Shown: one piece after another, positions 17,684 through 28,180 of the stretch
Layout of the letters: each line of letters starts with the position of its first letter
Numbering within the stretch: position 1 is the first letter of the stretch
DNA from: Shewanella marisflavi
GTDB taxonomy: Bacteria > Pseudomonadota > Gammaproteobacteria > Enterobacterales > Shewanellaceae
DNA: 64,000 bases
Direction: 5' to 3'
Assembly: GCF_023283925.1 (NCBI RefSeq)
Contig: NZ_JAKIKX010000008.1
Location: forward strand, 62,001-126,000
Made by a program: the position numbers and the translations under genes
The notes under the pieces: model-generated
Told to the model about the DNA's origin: nothing
The model's database searches: none
What the model saw: the letters and a program-made list of their open reading frames with translations, nothing else

Positions 17684-18589
17684 TTAAAGCTCTTCAGCCG
17701 TTGTCAGTCGCTCGCTAAGCAAGCTAATCATAGCCATGACTCTGGGGGGGATCACTTCTGCATAGGGGTGAACCAGATAGAGCGCGGCACATCCTATATG
17801 GTAGTCGGGTAAGAGCAGCACTAGATCCCCATTGGCTAAGTAGGGTTTGATCACTGGGTCGGGCAAGAGTGTCAGCCCCAGCCCTTGGCATGCCAGGCTT
17901 AGACTTCCCTGTAGGCTATTGCAGTTGATAAAAGGGGTGAGTTGCAGTTTGAAACTGTCGCCATCGCTATTTTCAAATTGGCAGTGTTTGGGCAATTGAT
18001 TATTGGACAGCAAGATCCATTGATGGTGGGCCAGGTTGTCCGGGTGCAAGGGGGCGCCGTGACGTGAAATATAATCAGGGCTCGCGACTAAGCGTTCGTG
18101 ATACTGGGTCAGCTTAGTTGCCCTGGTTTCTGCACCATTGCTCTTGCCGATTTGAATGGCGATATCTATCTGATGTTCCGCCAGGTCAAGCTGGCTATCT
18201 TGGAGTAATAGAGACAGGTGCACCTGAGGGTAACGCTGGTGGTATGCCTTGAGGATTGGCGCGATAATCTGTTCACCAAGCGATTCAGGTACGGTGAGAG
18301 TGACGCTGCCTTGCAGTTGGTCGTTAGCGGGAATAATAGAAGCTTCAGCCTGCTTGGCGAGTTTGAGCAACTCGGCGCAGTAGTAATAAAAGGCTTCACC
18401 TTCCTGAGTGAGTGTGATTCGCCGAGTGGTACGATGTAACAGGCTATACCGACAGCGATCTTCTAACCGCTTGAGGTGTTGGCTGACCATGGAACGGCTG
18501 ATGTTGAGTGAATCTGCCGCTCGTGTCAGCGATCCCTGTTCTACGACGCTGGCGAAGACGAGCATGCGATAGAGTTGAGCAGCATCCAT
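17684..18589 (-). CDS. LysR-family transcriptional regulator
   Basis: A 301-residue LTTR. The start ATG 18589 is preceded by GAGAGG at five bases; an earlier ATG at 18622 has no such site. The N-terminal helix-turn-helix is AADSLNISRSMVSQHLKRLEDR (about residues 20-45). The rest is the two-lobed substrate-binding fold, with GSVTLTVPESLGEQIIAPIL beginning the effector domain. It resembles the group that includes DmlR/AaeR-like proteins. It may control the adjacent GST gene, or the divergent Tag-like gene 185 bases away; neither is shown. Confidence 0.9.
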   Translation of the reverse strand: MDAAQLYRMLVFASVVEQGSLTRAADSLNISRSMVSQHLKRLEDRCRYSLLHRTTRRITLTQEGEAFYYYCAELLKLAKQAEASIIPANDQLQGSVTLTVPESLGEQIIAPILKAYHQRYPQVHLSLLLQDSQLDLAEHQIDIAIQIGKSNGAETRATKLTQYHERLVASPDYISRHGAPLHPDNLAHHQWILLSNNQLPKHCQFENSDGDSFKLQLTPFINCNSLQGSLSLACQGLGLTLLPDPVIKPYLANGDLVLLLPDYHIGCAALYLVHPYAEVIPPRVMAMISLLSERLTTAEEL

Positions 18590-18774
18590 GGAAACCTCTC
18601 TGCCAAGGCGAATTTTCGCCATAAATAGGGGTTATTGTTTACTATAGTTGTAAAAACATCCGATAACATGAGTTATTTGCCTTGCTTGTAAACCAATTGA
18701 GCCAATCAGGCTGATCTTAGTGGCGGCAGGGTGCGTATCGGAGAATATCTAGCTAATAAGGAAAAGCAGTAAAG

Positions 18775-19464
18775 ATGGCGCGACAAGAAACTTTCGATAG
18801 CCTCTACCAGCGTGCTTGTGAGCGCAAGGGAGGAGAGCTGGGACTGGCCGAGCGGCTGCCTGAGGTTATAACGCAATCTCAGATTGCTCAATATTCAGAT
18901 GCCGAACTCTTATCTGAGCTTAGCAAGAAGGTGTTTCAGTCTGGGTTTGTGTGGCGCATTGTCGAGAACAAGTGGCCTGCCTATGAAGAGGCGTTTTTCG
19001 GTTTCGAACCTCATAAAATCTTAATGCTGTCACCCGAGCAGATTCAGCAGCGCGCCAGTGACCCCAGCTTGATTCGACACCTGAAAAAGACCATGGCGAT
19101 TTATGATAATGCCTTGATGATCCATGAGATTAAGCTGGCTCATGGTAGCTTTGCCAAGTACATCGCCGATTGGCCCTGTGACAATATCATAGGCTTGTGG
19201 AGCGAACTGAAACGTTTAGGTTGTCGTCTGGGGGGAAATACCGGCCCCTATTTTTTACGTACCATAGGCAAAGATACCTTTCTTCTGAGCGAGGATGTTA
19301 AAGGGTATTTTCAGGCCCATAAGCTTATCGACTATGGATTTACCTCTAAGCGGGGGTTAGAGCAGGTGCAGGCTGTCTTCAATGAGTGGCAAGCGCAATC
19401 GGGCCGCTCGCTGGCCGAGATCAGTCGTATTCTTGCCTGCGGCGTGGGTGATAACCGTATTTAG
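18775..19464 (+). CDS. DNA-3-methyladenine glycosylase I (Tag)-like protein
   Basis: A 229-residue helix-hairpin-helix glycosylase-like protein. The segment LSKKVFQSGFVWRIVENKWPAYEEAFFGF resembles the Tag core (the FQAGLSW region), and GCRLGGNTGPYFLRTIGKD resembles the HhH segment. The zinc-binding Cys/His residues at the N terminus of E. coli Tag are absent, so this is a divergent family member. Base excision of 3-methyladenine is possible but not certain. AAGGAAAAG lies 11-12 bases before the ATG. It is divergent from the LysR gene. Confidence 0.75.
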   Translation: MARQETFDSLYQRACERKGGELGLAERLPEVITQSQIAQYSDAELLSELSKKVFQSGFVWRIVENKWPAYEEAFFGFEPHKILMLSPEQIQQRASDPSLIRHLKKTMAIYDNALMIHEIKLAHGSFAKYIADWPCDNIIGLWSELKRLGCRLGGNTGPYFLRTIGKDTFLLSEDVKGYFQAHKLIDYGFTSKRGLEQVQAVFNEWQAQSGRSLAEISRILACGVGDNRI

Positions 19465-19604
19465 CTATATTACTCCATGTGCACTGATATTCTTGGATAA
19501 AGGAAATACCACTTGATGCCGGGAACACCAAAGGCCTTGAGCACCGGGGATAAATATTCTGACCCTCATGGAAGGGGAAATGCCCTCTCTGTCCATCCAT
19601 GTGC

Positions 19605-19632
19605 AAAAAAGCCAGCCTTTTTAGGGGCTGGC
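19605..19632 (-). terminator. Rho-independent terminator of the porin gene
   Basis: On the minus strand a GCCAGCC/GGCTGGC stem is followed directly by six T. It begins 35 bases past the porin stop codon. The remainder of the gap toward the Tag-like gene holds nothing else I can support. Confidence 0.88.
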
Positions 19633-19666
19633 AAAACGTGCAGAGATGGAAACTATATTACTGTGA

Positions 19667-20419
19667 CTAAAAGCTCTTACTAACGCCGATGACTACTCGG
19701 TCATCAAAAATCTTGGTTTGTGTGCCGTAGACTTTATGGCTCTCATCTACCGTACTGCCGTGGTATCTAAGATCGAAACTCAGGCCGGCAAACGTTTTGC
19801 TGACACCTAGGTTCCAATGTCCCCAGCCTTCGGCGCCGTTACCGTCTAAATCCTGATAGCCGACACTTGCCGAGAGGTTAATGCCATTGTCGAACTGGTA
19901 ACTTGGGTGGATGGCGTAGTTGACCCCTTGCCAGCCATCGACACCAAACCAGTCATCGACGGTGGGCGTCACTTCCAGTTGTAAGTTGGTTCGGCCGAAC
20001 TGCTTACCGACCTTAAGCCATAACTCTGTGTAGTTGGAGTAGGAGGCGCCTGGGTAGAGGTAGGAGAAGAGCATGACATCATAGGTAATACCTGAGTCGC
20101 CGAAGGTGCCCGCCTTACCAATATAAGGAGCCGTGACTATTTCGAGGTTGGGATCGGCAAACTTAATATTTGAGGCGTACACGCCGCCATACCATCCCTT
20201 ATCGTTACCCCAGCCTAAGGTGCCTTGTACAACAGGGACATCGCCGTCCATGGTTTCTGATTCACCACGAAAGACATAGTCTGAAGCGAATGTCAGCTTG
20301 CCGGTTACCGTGCCGCCCAATACTTGCGAGTCTTGTGGCGTCGCCATAATGCCAGCAGATACCAGTAGGCTGCCAAGGAGAAGCGAGTATTTTATCTGGG
20401 TTAAAGTCTTCATCATCAT
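19667..20419 (-). CDS. TorF-family putative outer-membrane porin
   Basis: A 250-residue exported beta-barrel protein. A signal peptide (residues 1-26, cleavage after GIMA) is followed by GKLTFASDYVFRGESETMDGDVPVVQGTLGW, the defining start of the TorF (TIGR02001) family. Alternating hydrophobic strands run to a terminal VIGVSKSF with the C-terminal Phe typical of outer-membrane proteins. Three consecutive ATG codons make the exact start ambiguous by two residues. Members are widespread in Shewanella; transported solutes are unknown. Confidence 0.88.
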   Translation of the reverse strand: MMMKTLTQIKYSLLLGSLLVSAGIMATPQDSQVLGGTVTGKLTFASDYVFRGESETMDGDVPVVQGTLGWGNDKGWYGGVYASNIKFADPNLEIVTAPYIGKAGTFGDSGITYDVMLFSYLYPGASYSNYTELWLKVGKQFGRTNLQLEVTPTVDDWFGVDGWQGVNYAIHPSYQFDNGINLSASVGYQDLDGNGAEGWGHWNLGVSKTFAGLSFDLRYHGSTVDESHKVYGTQTKIFDDRVVIGVSKSF

Positions 20420-20849
20420 TATCTCATCTAGCGGGTTATTTGGCCGATGAGTCGACTATAAGGAGAAGTTGTGAACGGCCTTATCGCAGCAGATGAACTG
20501 ATGAAATAAAGATGTGAAAAAGTATGAATATATAAGGCTAAACGCCATATATATTTTGGTGTTGCTTTTCATCATCCAAGAGGGAGATAGATCACAAGGT
20601 AGACACAAAAAACACTAAAACGGCGGAATAATGCGCCATATTTAACTATGTTTTTACAATGTGGCGTGATTAAAAATAAAAATTTGCATTAACTTACAAT
20701 ATCTACACCCTTAAGTTCTTGTTGCCCCCAGCAAGGTATGAGATAAATAGTCATCTCGATCTATTTTATAAACTTGCTTATACAAGACAACCCCATAGCA
20801 CTCATTTGTGCATGGGTGTTTTTTGTTGCGGCTTTGATTAGGAGTTCTC
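20420..20849. other. Regulatory gap between porin and RND pump
   Basis: A 430-bp AT-rich divergent region. It contains an imperfect dyad around 20527-20555 (a GGC/GCC core flanked by ATATAT runs), a TACAAT hexamer at 20695-20700 that could be a -10 element, and the intrinsic terminator listed separately at 20792-20824. No open frame is credible. The distance from the putative -10 to the terminator would give an RNA of about 120 nucleotides. Confidence 0.45.
20792..20824 (+). terminator. Intrinsic terminator directly upstream of the RND adaptor gene
   Basis: Stem CCCAT-a-GCAC / GTGC-ATGGG with a TCATTT loop, followed by TG and six T. It ends 25 bases before the start codon of the adaptor gene and reads in the same direction. 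There is no upstream gene on this strand, so it ends either a leader (attenuation) or a small RNA. Confidence 0.75.
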
Positions 20850-22010
20850 ATGCGGCAAATAGTGAAAATTGCCTCGTTAGTTAGTGTGGCGTTATGGATA
20901 ACAGGTTGTGGCCAAGACGAGAACCAAGGTCAGTCTGCTGCAGCCCCTCAGAGTATGGAAGTTGGCGTGGTAAAGGTTGTTGAGCAACCTCAGGCTATTC
21001 AAGTGGAACTACCGGGTCGCAGCAAAGCGTTTCTTGAAGCGGAAGTACGCCCCCAGGTCACAGGTATCATTACCGAGCGTGGCTTTGTTGAAGGGGGAGA
21101 GGTGACCGAAGGTCAGTCGCTCTATCAAATCGACTCTTCTACATACAGGGCTGCTTTGGTTAGTGCCGAGGCGGATCTGGCGAGAGCCAATGCCGGTTTA
21201 GTATCGGCTAAGGCTAAGGCTGCAAGATACAAGGCATTGATTAAGACAGATGCCATTAGCCAGCAAGATTTTGATGAAGCCGATGCTCTTTATAAAGAAG
21301 CTCAGGCTAATGTGACTGTGGCTAAAGCGGCTATCAATACCGCTAAGATCAACCTGGAATACACTCAGGTGAAGGCGCCTATCTCTGGCCGTATAGGTAA
21401 GTCATCGGTGACCGCAGGTGCCCTGGTGACAGCCAATCAGAGTGCTGCACTGGCGACGATCCAGCAGTTGGACCCCATCAATGTTGATATCGCTCAGTCA
21501 AGCGCCCAGTTATTGCGTTTAAAAGCCAAGCTTAAGCAGGGCCAGTTGCAGGCGGCCGATAACGCCGATGTGCGTCTGATCTTGGAAGATGGCACAGTAT
21601 ATGAGCATATGGGGTCTCTTAGATTCGCCGAAGTCAGCGTGGATGAGAATACCGGTTCTGTGACATTAAGAGCTGAATTCCCTAATCCAGATGGTGTTTT
21701 GCTTCCTGGTATGTATGTTCGCGCCGTGCTCAATGCGGGCACAGATCCTAAGGCTATCTTGGTACCACAGTCGGCGATAACCCGTAATACCAAGGGCCAG
21801 GCCGTCGCCATGGTGATTGGTGCTGATAATAAGGTTGAGCCAAGAGTGGTAACCACCGCTGAGGTGATTGACCATCAGTGGCGTATTACCAGTGGCCTCA
21901 AGGTTGGTGAGCAGGTGATTGTCGAAGGGCTACAAAAGATTCGTCCGGGTGCTCCCGTGGTGGCTAAGCCGTTAAGCGAGACGCAATCAGACAAGCAACA
22001 ACAAAAGTAA
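20850..22010 (+). CDS. RND efflux periplasmic adaptor (AcrA/MexA type, lipoprotein)
   Basis: A 386-residue membrane fusion protein. The lipoprotein signal ends in the lipobox WITGC with Cys 20. Domains follow the family order: beta-barrel start QVELPGRSKAFLEAEVRPQV, lipoyl half-motif ITERGFVEGGEVTEGQSLYQID, an alpha-hairpin (about 100-165) and the second lipoyl half TQVKAPISGRIGKSSVTAGALV, then the barrel and membrane-proximal domains. It links the inner membrane pump to a TolC-type outer membrane channel, which is not encoded nearby. The pump gene starts 9 bases after its stop. Confidence 0.95.
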   Translation: MRQIVKIASLVSVALWITGCGQDENQGQSAAAPQSMEVGVVKVVEQPQAIQVELPGRSKAFLEAEVRPQVTGIITERGFVEGGEVTEGQSLYQIDSSTYRAALVSAEADLARANAGLVSAKAKAARYKALIKTDAISQQDFDEADALYKEAQANVTVAKAAINTAKINLEYTQVKAPISGRIGKSSVTAGALVTANQSAALATIQQLDPINVDIAQSSAQLLRLKAKLKQGQLQAADNADVRLILEDGTVYEHMGSLRFAEVSVDENTGSVTLRAEFPNPDGVLLPGMYVRAVLNAGTDPKAILVPQSAITRNTKGQAVAMVIGADNKVEPRVVTTAEVIDHQWRITSGLKVGEQVIVEGLQKIRPGAPVVAKPLSETQSDKQQQK

Positions 22011-22019
22011 GGTAAAGTT

Positions 22020-25000
22020 ATGGCTCGTTTTTTCATCGATCGCCCTATCTTTGCCTGGGTGATTGCAATTATTGTTATGTTGGCCGGGGTGCTTTCTATT
22101 ATGAAGCTTCCCGTGTCTCAATACCCGAGTATCGCGCCGCCAACAGTGACGATTAGTGCTGTTTATCCAGGCGCATCAGCTAAAACCATGGAAGATACTG
22201 TGACTCAGGTGATCGAGCAACGTATGACGGGTATTGACCATCTACGTTATATCTCGTCAACCAGTGACAGCTTTGGTAATGCTCAGATCACCTTGACCTT
22301 TAATGCCGAGGCAGATCCTGATATCGCTCAGGTTCAGGTGCAGAACAAGTTACAACTTGCTATGCCTCTGTTACCTCAAGAAGTGCAGGCGCAAGGGGTT
22401 AAGGTTAACAAATCCAGCTCGGGTTTCTTGATGGTATTGGGCTTTGTTTCAGAAGATGGTTCTTTGGACAAGAATGATATCTCTGACTACGTGGGTTCCA
22501 ATGTCTTGGATCCTATGAGTCGTGTCGCGGGTGTGGGTGAGATCCAGCTGTTTGGTGCTCAGTACGCCATGCGTATATGGCTCGACCCACTTAAGCTGAC
22601 GCAATACAACCTTACCAGCCTTGACATCATAGCCTCGATTCGTGAGCAGAATGCTCAGGTATCTGCCGGTCAGCTTGGGGGGGCGCCATCCATTGCGGGT
22701 CAGGAGCTAAATGCTACTGTGACAGCTCAGAGTCGTCTGCAGACGCCAGAAGAGTTTGAGAAGATTATCATCAAGTCGGACACTTCTGGTGCCAAGGTTT
22801 TCCTCGAAGATGTTGCGCGTGTCGAGCTAGGTGCAGAGAGTTACTCGGTCGAGTCTTTCTATAACGGCCGCCCAGCGGCAGGTATAGGCATCAAGTTGGC
22901 TACCGGTGCGAACGCCTTGCAGACCGCCGAGCTAGTGCGTGAAAAAGTTGATGAGATGAAACCCTTCTTCCCTCAGGGGCTTGAAGTCGTTTACCCATAT
23001 GATACAACTCCTTTCGTTGAGAAATCGATCGAGGGCGTAGTGCATACTCTGTTAGAAGCTGTGGTCCTGGTGTTTGTGATCATGTACCTCTTCTTGCAGA
23101 ACTTTCGCGCCACCATTATCCCGACTATTGCGGTACCTGTGGTGTTGCTCGGTACCTTTGCTATCTTGTCGGCAACCGGCTTCTCAATTAATACCCTCAC
23201 CATGTTCGCTATGGTATTGGCCATCGGTCTGCTGGTGGATGATGCCATCGTGGTGGTGGAGAACGTCGAACGTGTGATGTCAGAAGAGGGTTTGAGCCCT
23301 ATTGAGGCCACTAAGAAGTCGATGGATCAGATCACCGGCGCCTTGGTGGGTATCGGTCTGACACTGTCGGCGGTATTCGTGCCTATGGCGTTTATGTCGG
23401 GTTCTACCGGTGTTATCTATCGTCAGTTCTCAGTGACTATTGTATCGGCGATGGCGCTCTCCGTGATGGTAGCGATTATTCTGACGCCGGCCCTGTGTGC
23501 CACTATGTTGAAACCTATTGCTAAAGGGCACCATGGCATCGAAACTGGTTTCTTCGGTTGGTTTAACCGTAGCTTCGACAAGATGACCTCGCGTTATGAG
23601 GCGAGTGTCGCGGCGATGATCAAGCGCGCCGGACGTGTCATGTTGATCTATCTGGCCCTGACCGTTGCTGTGGGCTGGATCTTCATGCGCATGCCGACAG
23701 CCTTCTTGCCTGACGAAGACCAAGGTATTTTGTTTACCCAGGCTATTTTGCCGACCAACTCTACTCAGGAAAGCACCAAAAATGTGATGGATAAGGTCAC
23801 TGACTTCTATCTCAATGAGACGGGAGATAGTGTTAAGTCGGTGTTTAGCGTATCGGGCTTCAGTTTTGCTGGTAGTGGGCAAAACATGGGTATTGCCTTC
23901 ATTGGCTTGAAGGATTGGTCAGAGCGTACTGGGCCTGGACAGGATGTGAATTCTGTTGCTGGACGAGCCATGGGCATGTTCTCGCAGATTAAAGAAGCCT
24001 TTGTATTTGCCTTCGTGCCACCTGCGGTGATCGAGCTGGGTACGGCAAACGGTTTCGATTTCTATCTGCAAGATAGAAATGGTCAAGGTCATGATAAGCT
24101 GCTCGAAGCCCGTAACATGTTGCTGGGTATGGCTGCACAAAATCCAAACCTGGTGGGCGTCCGTCCTAACGGTCAGGAAGATGCGCCTATGTATCGTATT
24201 CATGTCGATCACGCTAAGCTTCGCGCCTTGAGCATCGACATCGACGCCGTGAACAGTGTCCTGGGGACCGCCTGGGGTGGTAGCTATGTAAATGACTTCA
24301 TCGATCGTGGTCGTGTGAAGAAAGTTTATGTACAGGGCGATGCCGAATACCGCATGCAGCCAGAAGATCTTGATACCTGGTATGTGCGTAACAGTCAGGG
24401 CGAGATGGTACCATTCTCTGCCTTTGCAACTGGCAGTTGGGAATACGGTTCACCGCGTCTTGAGCGTTTCAACGGTCTACCTGCGATGAACATCCAGGGT
24501 GGTACGGCTCAGGGTTACAGTACGGGTGCGGCTATGGCTGACATCGAAGCTATGGTGGCTAAGTTACCACCTGGATTTGGTGTTGAGTGGAACGGCCTCT
24601 CTTATGAGGAACGTCTCTCGGGTAACCAGGCGCCAGCCTTGTATGCCTTGTCTATTCTGGTGGTCTTCCTGGTACTGGCGGCTCTATATGAGAGCTGGTC
24701 TGTACCCTTCGCGGTGATCTTAGTGGTACCGCTGGGGATTATCGGTGCCTTACTGGCGATGAATGGTCGCGGTTTGCCCAATGACGTATTCTTCCAGGTG
24801 GGTCTGCTGACGACCGTGGGCTTGGCAACCAAGAACGCCATCCTGATCGTTGAGTTTGCCAAAGACTTTTACGATAAGGGCGCTGGATTGGTGGAGGCAA
24901 CTCTGCATGCGGTGCGGGTACGTTTGCGTCCTATCCTGATGACCTCACTGGCCTTCGGTCTTGGTGTTGTCCCGCTGGCGATCAGTTCGGGCGTGGGTTC

Positions 25001-25169
25001 GGGCAGTCAGAACGCCATCGGTACAGGTGTATTGGGCGGTATGATGAGTTCGACCTTCCTGGGGATCTTCTTTATCCCTATCTTCTTCGTGATCGTCGAG
25101 CGTATCTTTAGTAAGCGCGAGAAAAAGGGTGCGGCGCAACAAGCTGCTGAGTCACCCTCTGAAGAATAA
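22020..25169 (+). CDS. RND multidrug efflux transporter (AcrB/MexB family)
   Basis: A 1049-residue inner membrane HAE1-type pump, the standard length. The start [17 protein letters not shown] is typical. The proton relay Asp pair is in TM4 ([20 protein letters not shown]), and the relay Lys in TM10 ([13 protein letters not shown]). Two large periplasmic loops lie between TM1-2 and TM7-8. It should export hydrophobic or amphiphilic compounds by proton antiport, in a trimer with the adaptor encoded immediately upstream. No TetR repressor gene is adjacent. Confidence 0.96.
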   Translation: MARFFIDRPIFAWVIAIIVMLAGVLSIMKLPVSQYPSIAPPTVTISAVYPGASAKTMEDTVTQVIEQRMTGIDHLRYISSTSDSFGNAQITLTFNAEADPDIAQVQVQNKLQLAMPLLPQEVQAQGVKVNKSSSGFLMVLGFVSEDGSLDKNDISDYVGSNVLDPMSRVAGVGEIQLFGAQYAMRIWLDPLKLTQYNLTSLDIIASIREQNAQVSAGQLGGAPSIAGQELNATVTAQSRLQTPEEFEKIIIKSDTSGAKVFLEDVARVELGAESYSVESFYNGRPAAGIGIKLATGANALQTAELVREKVDEMKPFFPQGLEVVYPYDTTPFVEKSIEGVVHTLLEAVVLVFVIMYLFLQNFRATIIPTIAVPVVLLGTFAILSATGFSINTLTMFAMVLAIGLLVDDAIVVVENVERVMSEEGLSPIEATKKSMDQITGALVGIGLTLSAVFVPMAFMSGSTGVIYRQFSVTIVSAMALSVMVAIILTPALCATMLKPIAKGHHGIETGFFGWFNRSFDKMTSRYEASVAAMIKRAGRVMLIYLALTVAVGWIFMRMPTAFLPDEDQGILFTQAILPTNSTQESTKNVMDKVTDFYLNETGDSVKSVFSVSGFSFAGSGQNMGIAFIGLKDWSERTGPGQDVNSVAGRAMGMFSQIKEAFVFAFVPPAVIELGTANGFDFYLQDRNGQGHDKLLEARNMLLGMAAQNPNLVGVRPNGQEDAPMYRIHVDHAKLRALSIDIDAVNSVLGTAWGGSYVNDFIDRGRVKKVYVQGDAEYRMQPEDLDTWYVRNSQGEMVPFSAFATGSWEYGSPRLERFNGLPAMNIQGGTAQGYSTGAAMADIEAMVAKLPPGFGVEWNGLSYEERLSGNQAPALYALSILVVFLVLAALYESWSVPFAVILVVPLGIIGALLAMNGRGLPNDVFFQVGLLTTVGLATKNAILIVEFAKDFYDKGAGLVEATLHAVRVRLRPILMTSLAFGLGVVPLAISSGVGSGSQNAIGTGVLGGMMSSTFLGIFFIPIFFVIVERIFSKREKKGAAQQAAESPSEE

Positions 25170-25189
25170 GCGTTAGCGAGTTAATCAAA

Positions 25190-25214
25190 AAGCCCGGTTT
25201 AAGCCGGGCTTTTT
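25190..25214 (+). terminator. Rho-independent terminator of the RND operon
   Basis: AGCCCGG/CCGGGCT stem with a short loop and five T, 21 bases after the pump stop codon. Confidence 0.92.
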
Positions 25215-25290
25215 ATTGCCTAAGGTATTGCACTTGCAGGTTATTTATTGAAAGATAATCGGCTAATAATAAGCCGTTAGGTAATCTAAG

Positions 25291-27132
25291 ATGTCCCTAT
25301 ATTCTCGCGCTACACTTCTCTGCCTTGCCGCCTTCGGCGCATCTGCCATGGCAGAAACCAGCGATCCACAAGTGGCTCAACCCGCGTTAAAGAGTACTTT
25401 TGTTAATGATGCCATCCTGCCGCCGACCATCACTTGGCAGGGGGCTAGCGAGACCTTGCTGCGTGGATTGGATGACCCTTGGGCAACGCCCTTCGAGTTA
25501 GGGGGATTAAAAACCAGCCCCAACTATGACGAGACCTTTAGCTGGTTGGATAAGCTGATTGCCACCAGCGACAAGCTGCACAAGGTTTCGCTGGGCAAGA
25601 GCCCTCAGGGGCGGGATATCTGGATGATAGTGGCATCGCAAGAGGGCGTTAATACTCCTGAGGAGATGCTGGCTAACGGCAAGCCCAGCTTGCTGGTGCA
25701 GGCAGGTATTCACTCGGGTGAGATTGATGGCAAGGATGCGGGCATGATGTTGCTGCGCGACATGGTTATGGGAGATAAGCAGGCCCTGCTAGATGGGGCG
25801 AATCTTCTGTTTGTACCTATTTTCAGCGTCGATGCCCATGAGCGTAGCGGGCAATTTAATCGCGTGAATCAACGAGGCCCGGTGGAGATGGGCTGGCGCA
25901 CCACGGCCAACAACCTCAACCTCAACCGTGACTATGCCAAGGCCGATAGCTTAGAGATGCAGCATATGTTGGCGGCGATTAATCGCTGGCAGCCGGATCT
26001 CTATATCGATGTGCATGTTACCGACGGTATCGACTATCAATATGACGTCACCTTTGGCTACAACCTGGCTCAGGGACTTAGCCCGGCCAGTTATCGCTGG
26101 CTCAATGATAAGTATCGACCTTTGGTCGAACAGGCGCTGACAGCTCAAGGGCATGTGCCCGGCCCTTTGGTGTTTGCCATCGACAATCGCGACATGAGTC
26201 AGGGCATGTCCCTGTGGAATGCGAGCCCACGTTACTCAAACGGTTATGGTGACGCACGCCATCTGCCCACCATATTGATCGAAAATCACAGCCTTAAGCC
26301 CTTTAAGCAGCGGGTACTCGGCACCTATGTGATGCTAGCATCTACTCTGGAGATCTTAGGTGAGCAGGGCACGTCGCTGCGCAGTGCCATCAAGCAGGAT
26401 AGCTACCGCTATAGCGATCGTATCACTCTGACCTGGCAGTCGGAGAAGCAGCCTAAAGGATGGGACTTCAAGGGGATCGACTATCGCCTGGAGCAGAGTC
26501 CCATTAGTGGTGAGACGGTAGTGCGTTGGACCGGCGAGCCCAAGCTATATGAGAATTTACCCGTTATCGGTAATACCCAGGCAGAGATTAAGGTGAATCG
26601 CCCTTCGGCTTACTATATTCCACCCCAGTGGCAAGAGGTGATCGAGCGCCTGAGCATTCATGGCATACGCATGACGCGTTTGGAGCAGCCTACCGAGTTG
26701 ACCCTGACCCAATATCAATTTGGGGAGCCGACGTTTGCCGCTAAGGATTACGAGGGACGCCAGCGGGTCTCTGCGCCCGTATCGAGCCATAAGACGAAGC
26801 TTGAGCTGCCTGCTGGCACTGTAAAGATCAGCACACAGCAGCCACTCGGCGATCTGGCCATTCTCTTGTTGGAGCCGCAATCACCCGACTCGCTGCTACA
26901 GTGGGGCTTCTTTAATCCCATATTTACCCGTACCGAATATATCGAGCATTATGCGGTAGAGCCTTTGGCGGTTAAGATGCTGAAAGAAGATCCAGCCCTA
27001 GCGGCCGAGTTTGAGGCCGCGTTACAAGATCCTGAATTCGCCAAGGACGCCGAGGTGAGACTGCGTTGGTTCTATGAGCGTAGCCCTTACTATGACAAGC
27101 AGTACAGGGTTTATCCCGTGCTGCGAGACTAA
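25291..27132 (+). CDS. Secreted M14-family zinc carboxypeptidase-like protein
   Basis: A 613-residue exported metallopeptidase. A signal peptide (residues 1-21, ending SAMA) precedes the M14 catalytic domain (about 80-330). Zinc ligands are H141 and E144 in AGIHSGEIDGKDAG and H242 in YIDVHVTDG. The substrate-carboxylate contact pair N212-R213 is in NLNLNRDYAK. The C-terminal part (about 370-613) is beta-rich with no motif I recognise. Probable role is trimming of extracellular or periplasmic peptides, or cell-wall peptides; it is not assignable more closely. It has its own promoter region and terminator. Confidence 0.88.
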   Translation: MSLYSRATLLCLAAFGASAMAETSDPQVAQPALKSTFVNDAILPPTITWQGASETLLRGLDDPWATPFELGGLKTSPNYDETFSWLDKLIATSDKLHKVSLGKSPQGRDIWMIVASQEGVNTPEEMLANGKPSLLVQAGIHSGEIDGKDAGMMLLRDMVMGDKQALLDGANLLFVPIFSVDAHERSGQFNRVNQRGPVEMGWRTTANNLNLNRDYAKADSLEMQHMLAAINRWQPDLYIDVHVTDGIDYQYDVTFGYNLAQGLSPASYRWLNDKYRPLVEQALTAQGHVPGPLVFAIDNRDMSQGMSLWNASPRYSNGYGDARHLPTILIENHSLKPFKQRVLGTYVMLASTLEILGEQGTSLRSAIKQDSYRYSDRITLTWQSEKQPKGWDFKGIDYRLEQSPISGETVVRWTGEPKLYENLPVIGNTQAEIKVNRPSAYYIPPQWQEVIERLSIHGIRMTRLEQPTELTLTQYQFGEPTFAAKDYEGRQRVSAPVSSHKTKLELPAGTVKISTQQPLGDLAILLLEPQSPDSLLQWGFFNPIFTRTEYIEHYAVEPLAVKMLKEDPALAAEFEAALQDPEFAKDAEVRLRWFYERSPYYDKQYRVYPVLRD

Positions 27133-27139
27133 ACAAAAA

Positions 27140-27162
27140 AGCAGGCTTAGCCTGCTTTTTTT
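27140..27162. terminator. Rho-independent terminator shared by convergent genes
   Basis: AGCAGGC-TTA-GCCTGCT stem flanked by A-rich and T-rich runs, between the M14 gene (plus) and the methyltransferase gene (minus); it can work in both directions. Confidence 0.9.
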
Positions 27163-27180
27163 ATTCCAAGGAAAAGTTCG

Positions 27181-27972
27181 CTACTCGGGTTTGCTGGCCG
27201 ACACGCTGAACACCAGAGGAATGGGCTTGCCCTGATGCAATTGATAATATCTGGGTCTGTCACTTGGGAGTCCCAGACTTTCACCCGTCACCAGATTGTC
27301 AAAGGTGTCATAGGGGCTGAAAGGATATTCCTGTATGGCGTCGATTCTCAGCCCTGCGCCAACTAAAGCGTTTATCACATCGGCCAGAGAGTGTGGCCAG
27401 GTCACCATGGTGTGTTTGTTGTCGCTGGCATTTTCCGTATAGGTGCCTTCCTCCTCCACATCTGGCTCTTGCTGGGCAAAGTAGCTGTAGCCTTCCATCA
27501 GCGCCTGTACCGGGTGAAACTCCACCATATAAAACTGGCCACCGGGCTTTAGCGACTGATGAATCAGCTTGGCCCAGCGGCTGAGATCCGGTAGCCAACA
27601 AAGGGCGCCATAGGAGGTATAGACGATATCAAATTGTTGTTGCAGTCGATCGGCGGCCTCGTAAAGATCGCAACAGACAAAGTCAGCGGTTAGCTGGCAG
27701 GCATCGGCCAGTCGTCTTGCATGATGGATGGCGGTATCGGAGAGATCCACCCCTGTTACCTTGGCACCCATGCGCGCAAAGGAGAGGGTATCCAAGCCGA
27801 AGTGACATTGCAGGTGCAATAGGCTTTTCCCGTTCACTTCCAGGTCGGCCAGTTCTATCTCCTGCAGCGAGCTGCTGCCGGCAAGAAAGCCATCCACATC
27901 GTAGAAGCTTGAGTCCAGATGCTCTAGGGTTCTGTGGTTCCAGGCTGTTCGGTTGAGGGTTAAATAGTCCAT
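27181..27972 (-). CDS. Class I SAM-dependent methyltransferase
   Basis: A 263-residue cytoplasmic methyltransferase. SAM-binding motif I is LLHLQCHFGLDTLSFAR (about residues 51-67), followed by VTGVDLSDTAI (motif post I) and the acidic/aromatic FDIVYTSYGALCWL (motif II). The fold is that of the Methyltransf_11/25 group. The acceptor is unknown. The 208 bases upstream contain no feature that I recognise. Confidence 0.88.
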   Translation of the reverse strand: MDYLTLNRTAWNHRTLEHLDSSFYDVDGFLAGSSSLQEIELADLEVNGKSLLHLQCHFGLDTLSFARMGAKVTGVDLSDTAIHHARRLADACQLTADFVCCDLYEAADRLQQQFDIVYTSYGALCWLPDLSRWAKLIHQSLKPGGQFYMVEFHPVQALMEGYSYFAQQEPDVEEEGTYTENASDNKHTMVTWPHSLADVINALVGAGLRIDAIQEYPFSPYDTFDNLVTGESLGLPSDRPRYYQLHQGKPIPLVFSVSASKPE

Positions 27973-28180
27973 GCCTTTGCCTTATAAGTTGATGATGTAT
28001 TTCACTAAATAGTAACTAATCCCACGATTGAGATGGTGATATATCCTTAGCGAAATGCCACCCAATGGATAATAACATATTAAAAACAACTAGATAACTT
28101 TTGGCATGCTATCTGCTTTAGATGAGCTAGCAAAGCGCTGCGGCGTTTGGAATTTTTAGCAGATATTAAGGAAGGTTTTT

